From positions 186,001 through 250,000 of the forward strand of contig CAVXNX010000023.1 in assembly GCA_963763215.1 (NCBI GenBank): DNA of 64,000 nt. Reading direction: 5' to 3'. Under the pieces are notes generated by a model. It was not told where the DNA came from and did not search any database. It saw only the letters and a program-made list of their open reading frames with translations. The position numbers were made by a program, and so were the translations under genes. This document shows, one piece after another, positions 56,176 to 64,000 of the stretch. Source of the DNA: DASQZK01 sp963763215. GTDB lineage: Bacteria > Bacteroidota > Bacteroidia > Bacteroidales > GCA-2748055. Positions within the stretch are counted from its first letter, which is position 1. Each line of letters opens with the position of its first letter.

Positions 56176-57670
56176 CTAGGGCATGGGCGGCAGGATCCAT
56201 CCTTCACGGTATGAATGTTTTATATATTCCTGTGCGCAGGCAAGGGCACTGACCGTCTTGTATTTTTTATCGAAGGTGGGATGACCGTCGGTGACTTTAA
56301 ATTCATCCGAGAGCATGATCTTCAGCTCTTCTGTTTCAGAAATGTTGGTAAACTTCATGTTCTCCCCGTCCCATTTCAGCGCTTTATTCAATCCCTGCAA
56401 ACGGACAGCGAGCACCCCGAGCATTACCATTTCGTTGAAAGGGCCTGAATAGGCAAAATTCGAGGATGCTTCCATCCTGTTTTCCGGAGATTCTTTGCAG
56501 GCACGGATCCATTCCTGTTCGTGGGGGCCGTCGGCATAAAACACGTCACCGCCGGGGATGCGTCTCAGGTAGGGCTTTACTTCGGGGATGCGACCGGAAA
56601 GCAGGCGGCTGTTATAACCTCCGCAACCGCACATGAGTGTGTCTTTCGAACCGATGAAGAGGCAGCCGCCGAGACCGTCAGCCATTAAGTTTTCGCCTTC
56701 GGGCAGCAGGTCGGTGAGGTTGGGCAACAAACCGCCGTCGTACCAGTGAACTTTCACCGGGGGCATGCTGAGACGGGGCATGTTGTCGCGTGCGGGAAAC
56801 GAGAATTCAACGGTTTCTGCCTGGGGAGCCGATTCCGTATTTATGCTTGTCGAGCTTCCCCGTACCTTGTCGGGATAATTCAGTTTCAGGGCCCGGTAAA
56901 CCGGGTCGAGCACGTGACAGGCCATATCACCGAAAGCCCCCGTTCCAAAATCCCACCACCCGCGCCAGTTCCATGGCGTATAAATTTCGTTGTAGGGCCG
57001 TATGGGTGCGGGTCCGATAAAAAGGTCCCAACTCAGGCTTTCCGGCACCTTCGTGTTTGTTTTCGGCCGTTCGATACCCTGGGGCCAGATTGGACGGTCG
57101 GTCCAGGCATGAACCTCCCTGATTTCACCGATTTCATTGTTCCAGATCCATTCACAGAGCTGGCGGACGCCGTCGCCCGAGTTACCCTGGTTCCCCATCT
57201 GTGTCGCCACCTGGTGGGTGGCTGTCAGGCGGGTGAGCAACCTGGATTCATAGACGGAGTGGGTCAGGGGTTTCTGGCAATATACATGTTTCCCCATGGA
57301 AATGGCCGTGGCTGCAATGCCCGCATGGCTGTGATCAGCGGTGGCGACCATGATCCCATCGATCGAGCTGCCGAGTTCATCAAACATCCTGCGCCAGTCA
57401 CGGTATCTTTTTGCCCCGGGAAATTCATCGAAACAATTCGCTGCATATTTCCAATCCACATCACACAACCCGATGATGTTCTCGGAAGACATCCCTCTGA
57501 GGTTGACATGGCCTTTACCCCCGATACCGATCCCGGCAATATTCATTTTGTCACTGGGGGCCTTCCGTCCGGGTTTGCTGATGATGTTTGAAGGAAGGAT
57601 GGTGATACCGGCTGAGAGGAGACCGGCCTTTTTGATAAATTTGCGCCGTGAATTATTCCGTTGTTTTCAT
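56176..57670 (-). CDS. Tat-exported Gfo/Idh/MocA oxidoreductase, one frameshift at the N-terminus
   Basis: About 497 residues. One extra a in the A-run after the ATG at 57670 hides the start; corrected, it reads MKQRNNSRRKFIKKAGLLSAGITILPS, a twin-arginine signal. The Rossmann domain starts MNIAGIGIGGKGHVNLRG; IDGIMVATADHSHAGIAATAI and VYCQKPLTHSV carry the conserved Lys of the EKP motif, as QKP. WDLFIGPAPIRPYNEIYTPWNWRGWWDFGTGAFGDMACHV is typical of Bacteroidota exported members. Expected to oxidise a sugar hydroxyl with NAD(P). Confidence 0.9.
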
Positions 57671-57691
57671 GATTTCAATGGGTTAGGATGG

Positions 57692-58453
57692 TTAAATTTC
57701 CTTTAGCTTTATGGAACGGTACCAAACTTTGGTTCCGTGGTTCTGGAGCGAAATATAACCGTCGTCATATTTGCCCCAATCCGGGAAATCGACCCATTTA
57801 CCGCTGTTCCTCAGTTTGTTCCATTCGTCCGAATGTTTCTCATAGGTAACCACTACTTCACCGTTCAGCATCTGGATGACGTCATTACCTTTCACCACCA
57901 GGAGGAGGTCGTTCCACGCTCCCACCGGCTTGTAAGGCCTGGTCATGGGTGGGTACATTGCATAGTTTGCGCCGTTGATCTGCCAGTCTTCGAGCGGATC
58001 AGGCCAGTTTTCATGGTCGATCACCTGGAACTCGGGACCCGTTTCGTATGGATACTTATATTTCGGGTCTTCTTCAACCTGGAAGATGACCCCGCTGTTG
58101 GCTCCCGCGGTTAGCATATATTCAAGGCTGAGGGCAAAATCACGGTACTTCCTGTTGGTGATGATATCCTGGTCTTCGCTTCCGCCCAGGCTGTTCATTG
58201 TTAACGCACTATTTTCGATAGCCCAGCAATCGGGGAATATTTCCATATTGTAGCCGTGCCACCCTTCGGTCGTTTTTCCGTCGAAGAGCAGTTGCCATCC
58301 ATTTTCCTTTTCAGCTGCCGAAAGCGTATTGGGGTTTGTTTCCCATGCGATTTCCCCATACAGAGTTTGCGCTCTTTGTGAGGGGGTTTTGCCGCACGAA
58401 ATAACGAGTAAGGTCATGAGGCCCATAAGACCTGGGATCAGGATTTTTTTCAT
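57692..58453 (-). CDS. DUF1080 lipoprotein (3-keto-glycoside hydrolase/lyase-like)
   Basis: 253 residues, intact. Lipoprotein signal (MKKILIPGLMGLMTLLVISCGK). DUF1080 core: NGWQLLFDGKTTEGWHGYNM, SALTMNSLGGSEDQDIITNRKYRDFALSLEYML, GANSGVIFQVEED, YETGPEFQVIDHENWPD, GAWNDLLLVVKGNDVIQMLNG and ISLQNHGTKVWYRSIKLKEI. Lying directly between two Gfo/Idh/MocA-fold genes, it is well placed to cleave 3-keto-glycosides made by an oxidoreductase partner; this is inference from family knowledge. Confidence 0.92.
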   Translation of the reverse strand: MKKILIPGLMGLMTLLVISCGKTPSQRAQTLYGEIAWETNPNTLSAAEKENGWQLLFDGKTTEGWHGYNMEIFPDCWAIENSALTMNSLGGSEDQDIITNRKYRDFALSLEYMLTAGANSGVIFQVEEDPKYKYPYETGPEFQVIDHENWPDPLEDWQINGANYAMYPPMTRPYKPVGAWNDLLLVVKGNDVIQMLNGEVVVTYEKHSDEWNKLRNSGKWVDFPDWGKYDDGYISLQNHGTKVWYRSIKLKEI

Positions 58454-58506
58454 GATGATCGTTTTTTAGTTTCTGTAAATTACAACTTTTTCCTGTTGCC
58501 TGGCGG

Positions 58507-59977
58507 TTAAATGGACAGCTGGTTTTTGGATTGATTTGTTTTCTTTCTCATTCCGGTATTCCCTCCCACGGAAAGCGTGTTGTCGAGAGGCTGATTGGAA
58601 ACATAGGATCCACACGTAAAATCCGGGATTTGAATCGGCTTCGAGCGATTGGCGACCGACCATTCGGTCAGCGGCGCTATGCTGCTCCAAAGTGCCGCAT
58701 CGTAAACATCCTGATCAAGAGGAAGCCCGTTACGCAGGCAGTCGATGAGTCTCCAGTCCATGATAAAATCCATCCCGCCATGGCCGCCGATTTTTTTTGC
58801 CATTTCCCCGACGCGTTTTACAATTTCCGGGGTGTACTGTTCCCGTATCTCATCCATTTTCTTCTCATCAAACCATTCATGACTTTGTGCAATTTTCTCG
58901 GGTTCGGGCCATTTCATCGCGATCCCTTTGGTAGCCGCTGAGCAGGTGAATGCGCGAGTAGGGCCGGGGAGAGCTGACATCATGCTGAATCATGATCGTC
59001 TTGCCTTTTTCCGTTCGTATCATGGTCGTATTCATATTCCCACGGTAGCCGTTCGTTGCAAATTCATCAAAAAAATGATCCTCCTGCGAAAGTTCCCGTG
59101 CCTTTTCAGCCATGCTGACGTCGATGGTCGACATCGAGGTGAGGTAATCCATCCGGTCGCCGCGGTTGATATTCAACGCCTGGCAGACCGGACCCAGGCC
59201 ATGGGTCGGGTAGAGGTTGCCATTCCTGTGCTGGTTCTGCTTCAGCCGCCACATATCGGTGTAACCGTGTTTGCTGAAATTCAGGTCGAGCAGGTCGTGA
59301 AGATAGGCTCCCTCCACATGAGACAGTTCGCCGAAAAATCCCTGACGGGCCATGTTCAACGTCAATAATTCAAAGAAATCGTAGCAGCAATTCTCCAGCA
59401 TCATGCAATGTTTCTTTGTTTTTTCCGATGTTTCGACCAGTTGCCAGCATTCTTCAAGGGTGATGGCAGCCGGCACTTCGGTGGCGGCATGTTTACCATG
59501 CTCCATGGCAAATACAGCCATCGGGGTGTGCATGTACCAGGGCGTGCAGATATACACCAGGTCGAGATCGTCCCTGGCAGCCAGTTCTTTCCAGGCCTCA
59601 TCGCTTCCCGAATAGCCTGCTGCGCGTGGCAACCCCGAATCGGTAAGGATTTTCTGAGCCTCCTCCACCCTCTCCGGTCTCGAATCACAGAGCGCCCTGA
59701 TCTCGACATTCTCAATATTTGTCATTCGCTCTACGGCACCCGGGCCTCTCATTCCAAGCCCGACGATCCCGATCCGCACGGTATCGATCTTCGGTGCTGC
59801 ATAACCGCTCATGTTAAAACGCCGGGAGTGGGACATCCCTGCCGCTTTTTCAATTTGGGCCATGGATGAGGACTGTCCTGTTTTTTCAACCGAAACGCAG
59901 GAGTAGAGCCCTCCTGAAAACAGGGCAGCGCCTGCCGCGCCGGTTATTTTGAAGAAATTGCGCCGGTTTGATTTCAC
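58507..59977 (-). CDS. GH109-like alpha-N-acetylgalactosaminidase (Gfo/Idh/MocA fold), one frameshift
   Basis: About 490 residues. Tat signal MKSNRRNFFKITGAAGAALFSGG. NAD-binding VRIGIVGLGMRGPGAVERMTNIENVEIRALCDSRPERVEEA; YICTPWYMHTPMAVFAMEHGKHAATEVPAAITLEECWQLVE; HCMMLENCCYDFFELLTLNMARQGFFGELSHVEGAYLHDLLDLNF; GNLYPTHGLGPVCQALNINRGDRMDYL. These segments match GH109, which cleaves through transient oxidation using tightly bound NAD. A frame change near 58925 leads to KGIAMKWPEPEKIAQSHEWFDEKKMDE. Alternative: a related exported glycoside oxidoreductase. Confidence 0.9.
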
Positions 59978-60003
59978 GGGATTTTGGATTTAAATTGGAA
60001 TAT

Positions 60004-61161
60004 TCAAATTTTTATGAAGGTTTTATGCTTATACATGTACCACATGATAAGGTACAGGATCAGGAAGCCACCGGCATACCGCAATGGCTCGGTCCACCCT
60101 CCGATAAAGGGTTTGAGCCCGTTCAAAAAAGTGTCTGCCATACCCGTGAAATTTTTCTCAAAGAGATGCCAGGCCACGTAGCCGAATATCGCGTTGGATC
60201 CCAGGATGATCAGCCAGCGGGTCCCTTTTCTTAAGCCCCAGACATCGATCAGGAGATAGAAGAGGGCAAGCATCAGTACACAGATGCCTCCGGCGAACAG
60301 GACAAACGAGCTGGTCCATATCTTCTTTATAATGGGATGCCAGATCCCTGTCAACAGTCCAAGCGAGATAAGGCATATCCCGAAAATCATGTAATTCCGC
60401 AGTTTCCTGTATTTCCCCGCAGAGGATTGCATCATGTAGCCGGAAAAGACACCCAGCATGACCGACGCTCCAAAATTCAATGTTGAAAGGACCCAGGTGT
60501 AAGTGCCCCATCCGATGAAGCGTCCCATGACCAGCTTCTCGATATGCATTGCCACATTGCCTTCCGGGTCATAGGCATGTAAGGTTGTTCCATCCACGGG
60601 TATGAATGCGGTGATGGCCCAGTATACGGCCAGCAGACCAATGGTGGCTGCCACCTGGTGTATCACCGGGAGATAAAGGATGAAGACCGTGGCGATGAGA
60701 TAACCTGCAGCAATGGCCTGCAAGGTGTTTGTATAAAAATGAATATGGTTGATATCATAACTCAGAAGATTGCCCTGCACTGCCATTCCGAGAACCCAGA
60801 GGATGAGCACCCGTTTGATGGTGTGATTCCATAACTGCCTGTCGTGTGCTCCCATCGCCAGCCTCTTCCGGAAGGAATAGACCATCGATACCCCCACCAT
60901 AAAGAGAAAAAGCGGCATGATGATGTCATAAAAGTGGAACCCCAACCATTCCACATGGTCCATCTGTACCTTTATGAAGCCTGATAATTTACTGTGGAAG
61001 ACATTGTCGAACGCCTTGAAGGCCAGGTCTCCTCCCATGATCCAGAACATGTCGAAACCCCGCAATGCATCCAGGGACACCACCCTTTCGCCTGACAGGA
61101 GGGTATTGTTTCGTACCCGGAACACATCCAGGTCAGACAAATAGTTCATGATCGTTGCCAT
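60004..61161 (-). CDS. DUF5009/HGSNAT-like membrane acyltransferase
   Basis: 385 residues with about ten helices. The N-terminal signature RVVSLDALRGFDMFWIMGGD is typical of the heparan-alpha-glucosaminide N-acetyltransferase-like group (NagX/DUF5009), as are FHFYDIIMPLFLFMVGVSMVYSF and LNFGASVMLGVFSGYMMQS. AIFGYVAWHLFEKNF follows near the C-terminus. Such proteins acetylate or transport sugars at the inner membrane. Placed between GH109 and GH172 in a glycan operon, a role with amino sugars is plausible but unproven. Confidence 0.85.
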   Translation of the reverse strand: MATIMNYLSDLDVFRVRNNTLLSGERVVSLDALRGFDMFWIMGGDLAFKAFDNVFHSKLSGFIKVQMDHVEWLGFHFYDIIMPLFLFMVGVSMVYSFRKRLAMGAHDRQLWNHTIKRVLILWVLGMAVQGNLLSYDINHIHFYTNTLQAIAAGYLIATVFILYLPVIHQVAATIGLLAVYWAITAFIPVDGTTLHAYDPEGNVAMHIEKLVMGRFIGWGTYTWVLSTLNFGASVMLGVFSGYMMQSSAGKYRKLRNYMIFGICLISLGLLTGIWHPIIKKIWTSSFVLFAGGICVLMLALFYLLIDVWGLRKGTRWLIILGSNAIFGYVAWHLFEKNFTGMADTFLNGLKPFIGGWTEPLRYAGGFLILYLIMWYMYKHKTFIKI

Positions 61162-61205
61162 ATGCTACGGTTGGTTTCAGATATTCTATTCCTGAGTTTC
61201 GCACA

Positions 61206-63322
61206 TCAGGGTTCACTGATCCAGATGAAGTCGATGCCATCCAGGATTTCCTTCCCGGTACTTTCCGATTCAAGGAGTAATTCATTCATCCCGGCTCTAA
61301 GAGGTAAGGATTCCGAGAAATGATTCCTGAGAAGTTCTTGCACCGGTTCATAAAGGCTGATGCCATCCTTTCCGTCAAATTTTATTTTTTTGCCATTGAC
61401 AAAAACAGACAGATCACCACCTTTTGGGCTGTGTGCCATCGTAAATCCGATTTTCACCTTCTCACGGGCTTTGTCTGCATGAAGTTGCAACCTGAGCTTT
61501 TCCCCTTTAGCGCCAGGCTTCCACATCAACACTTGTCCGCCTGCACACAATTTGCTTTTTTCTATCATTGCCGATGAATTTTCAGACGCTAATTCCTCGG
61601 CCTGGATGAACCTGAAACCGGCGGATCCGAGATAAGCTACCGGCATCCAGTTTTTGTAACCTGTGGTTAACAGGTTTTCAGCGGTGATCTTCCGGTATCC
61701 TGCGACTCGGTTCCCGGCAGGGCATAGAAATACACGATCCTTGCGTAGGAAAAATCGTTTACTCTTCCATGGTGACTGAGTTCCATGGTGAAATCAATTT
61801 TATTGCTGAAGGGAATATCATCGGTGATATGCCATCTGAAATCGGAGACATATCCGCGGTTCCCGGGACCATCGTTCCGTGGCTGACCGCAATAGGGGTA
61901 TGAGAAGATGCGGTCTGACGACCAGGAATAATTAAAATAGTCTTCCGATCCGGTGCCGAAGAATGACGGGAAGGTCTCGCTGTCGACTGAAATTTTCTCA
62001 TCGCCCTCTCCCCACCAGTTACCCCATGAGGAAGGTACGTTGCTGGGATTGTTGAGGAAGGCCGCCGTGCCAACGAGGCGCCCCTGGCCGCGTGCCGAAA
62101 GGTAAGGGATATCCGACACGGTATTTGCGGGGTCGTTGACGTTTGAAGCAGTCAGACCGTTGTCCATGAGCCACCGGGCCATAAAATACATGGTCTTCCC
62201 CTTTGCCCATTTAATTTTATGGGTTTGGATGTCTGCCCGGACCGTGATGTCTCCGGCCGAAAAATTCTCTATTTCAAATGTTGCGTTTGTTTTGAACGGC
62301 ATCCTGAACCTGCAGACGAGGGTGCTGTCGCTTTCCACCGAAAAGGGGAGAGAACGGAAGGGATTCAGGCCGGGTGCAGAGCCGAAGAAATCTCCCAGGG
62401 GAGCCTGTACCTGGGGAACAGAGGAACTGTCGAAACGGACGGTGAATATGTTCTTTCTCAGCGCCTGTTCCGGGTCAGTGGCGCTGATCCTGACTGACAG
62501 AAAATCGACTTGCATCATCCCCTTCAGGCTGAACAGGGTTTTTTGGGCTCCCGGAGCAATGGTTATCTCTGAATTCAGTGCCTGGCCAACCACAGGCCGG
62601 GGTAATTTATCCGGATTTTCGAAAATGGCTTTGATCTCCTGCAATTTTGGGGCGAACCGGGCGATATCGCCGGGCTGGAATGAAATGACCGGAGTGCCGG
62701 GGTGATAAAGCCGGATGCCGACGTGGTAGAAGTGGGGCTTGCTGAGATCCCCGGTCCATTCCATCCTGCATCCGGAGGTAAAAGGTATGGGGAAGTAGGA
62801 GGCGTCAAACATCCGGAGAAAGCCTGTATGGCAGGTGTCGGCATTTGTCTGTGCAAGCGCGGCGCAGGTATTGTAAAAAAAATTCTCTGCATCACCTTCA
62901 TAAACCGGCGTGGCTGCATGATCCAGGAAAAGCCGGATCCTGCCGTTTATTCCTGCGGTCCATAACCGGAGTATGGCTCCGGGGCCTTCCACCTCGCAGA
63001 TGAGATATACCCCGATACCCTGGGCATCGGGAGGAGAGAGCACTTTTTCAAATCCGGCCACCGGTTCATTTCCGAACCCGTCTTCATTGGCAAACCAGCC
63101 GGGTGAGCCCGGGCTTTTGCTTCTCCGGTCGTAGGATGAAAACTGTACCGTCCGGTATGCATGGCCTTCAAGAAGGGTCAGCCTGTCCAGGCTGGTCATC
63201 TCATCCAGCAGGCTTCCTGTTGTCACGGTTCCGGTGTGCCTGGCACAGCCGCCTGCCATGAGCCAGACAGCCAGGAGCAAAGTTTTAGTTTGCAGGGAGT
63301 TAAATTTCTTCAAATTATGCAT
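61206..63322 (-). CDS. GH172 (DUF2961) glycoside hydrolase lipoprotein, one frameshift
   Basis: About 700 residues. Signal with lipobox (LLLAVWLMAGGCARH), then the DUF2961 jelly-rolls: LTLLEGHAYRTVQFSSYDRRSKSPG, EVEGPGAILRLWTAG, PFTSGCRMEW, NWWGEGDEKISVDSETFPSFFGTGSEDYFNYSW and HHGRVNDFSYARIVYFY. Family GH172 includes difructose-anhydride and arabinofuranoside enzymes. A frame change near 61675 leads into a C-terminal carbohydrate-binding-like domain (KNWMPVAYLGSAGFRFIQ, LSVFVNGKKIKFDGKDGISLY, GMNELLLESESTGKEILDGIDFIWI). Confidence 0.9.
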
Positions 63323-63323
63323 T

Positions 63324-64000
63324 TCAGTTTTCAGGGTATTTACCGGTATTCTGCACGAAAAAACGTTCGGCATTCTTATAGTAGATTTTATTGATCACTT
63401 CTTTTGGCAGCTGAAGGCCCTTCATGTTGGTTACGGAATCTGTGGCCAGGAATATCCATTGAGCCATCCATCCTCTGCGAAGATTTTCAGTGGTCTTCAC
63501 ATATTCTTCACCGGGGAAATCATAAACTTCGTCATCCGTTCCGTACAGGATCCTGTCCTGGTAACGGATCATAAAATCCCGGACTTTTTCACGATCTTTT
63601 CCCGACTGGTATTGGAGATGGAACATCCTTGCAGCGAGGTCGACCTTCAGATTAGGGAAACTGTCGAGGCGACGTGACAATTCATCCACGCTCCATTCCA
63701 GGCTTGCCAGGTGGGCACCGGTAAAGTCAAGACCCGGATGCTTTCTGAGCACGTTATCCCTCGCCCTGATCTGATCATCATAGCCGGGCACCTCAGTATG
63801 CAGGAACATGTAGTACTCCGGGTGGTTCGTATAATATACCACATCTGAAGGGTCGGTCATTTCTTCTTTGGGAAGCCAGCAGTCCTTCGGCTCTCCGAGA
63901 TGTCCCATAACGGGAATGTGGTTCTTCTCAAGATAATCAAAGACAGGATCGAACGCTGGATCGTCGATCATGACATAATTCCCGTGCGTGTCCCTGAGGG
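63324..64000 (-). CDS. Amidohydrolase-family protein, 5' partial
   Basis: The C-terminal 225 residues are in the window; the gene continues beyond 64000. TIM-barrel amidohydrolase (Amidohydro_2-type) features: YLEKNHIPVMGHLGEPKDCW (His ligand), HPGLDFTGAHLASLEWSVDELSRRLDSFPNLKVDLAARM and DRILYGTDDEVYDFPG (metal-ligand Asp in YGTD). It ends PKEVINKIYYKNAERFFVQ, the usual family C-terminal motif. The stop is 1 bp before the GH172 start, so it is the most upstream visible gene of the glycan operon. Often lactonase- or decarboxylase-like. Confidence 0.87.
   Translation of the reverse strand, partial: LRDTHGNYVMIDDPAFDPVFDYLEKNHIPVMGHLGEPKDCWLPKEEMTDPSDVVYYTNHPEYYMFLHTEVPGYDDQIRARDNVLRKHPGLDFTGAHLASLEWSVDELSRRLDSFPNLKVDLAARMFHLQYQSGKDREKVRDFMIRYQDRILYGTDDEVYDFPGEEYVKTTENLRRGWMAQWIFLATDSVTNMKGLQLPKEVINKIYYKNAERFFVQNTGKYPEN

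Noticed and set aside
1..64000. tRNA or rRNA genes
   Set aside because: I looked for cloverleaf-like segments and ribosomal signatures in the intergenic regions and found none that I could support.

Overview
The window is chromosomal DNA of a member of the Bacteroidota, most likely a Bacteroidales or Marinilabiliales-type carbohydrate degrader. This rests on the F-type ATPase gene order atpB-E-F-H-A-G, a serine-palmitoyltransferase of the Bacteroidota type, a type IX secretion-like C-terminal tail, SusC-like VVVGYGT tags, TAnnTTTG-type promoters, LytTR/LytS signalling and many exported glycoside hydrolases. Roughly thirty single-base indels, mostly one extra base and often in homopolymers, break otherwise well-conserved genes. 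I read these as sequencing or assembly errors and give each gene its full reconstructed span. The indels are unevenly spread: the ATPase cluster is riddled with them while carB (3.2 kb) has none.

1-4582: ATP synthase operon (atpB partial, E, F, H, A, G) ending in a strong terminator. 4647-5137: remnant of a GH1 beta-glucosidase whose catalytic middle is missing. 5234-16506: carB (minus), then a plus-strand arginine/proline block argR, N-acyltransferase, argG, proC, argE-like deacetylase, argH, proB, proA. Two ARG-box-like palindromes overlap the argR promoter and a terminator-like hairpin precedes argG. argB, argC, argD and argF are absent from the window. 16611-20716: ECF sigma factor, membrane anti-sigma/TonB-like partner and a divergent vWA (YfbK-like) protein. 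20833-38856: mixed genes (M1 peptidase, creatininase family, DUF1080, SDR, SPT, GH31, amidase, LytTR two-component pair, membrane proteins, CDF transporter).

38831-42400 is the accessory segment. It holds an inverted pair of GGTRRTC 7-bp arrays that supply the stop codons of two convergent genes, then a leucine-carboxymethyltransferase-family gene, then an AT-rich AIPR-family (abortive infection) gene flanked by diverged, foldable direct repeats of about 75 bp.

42669-64000 is a glycan-catabolic region: secreted protein, UroD-family protein, two (alpha/alpha)6-barrel glycosidase-like proteins, a PKD lipoprotein, an S15/CocE hydrolase, and a seven-gene minus-strand operon (amidohydrolase, GH172, DUF5009, GH109, DUF1080, Gfo/Idh/MocA, GH116). 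The operon combines NAD-dependent Gfo/Idh/MocA enzymes with a DUF1080 protein, which fits oxidative (3-keto) glycoside cleavage.

The most distinctive unexplained structure is a 155-bp element present in three 97-99% identical copies (25370-25524, 49647-49801, 52760-52914). It has imperfect 17-bp terminal inverted repeats, a foldable core and 4-bp A/T flank duplications. Two copies sit exactly on the stop codon of the gene before them, in the same orientation.
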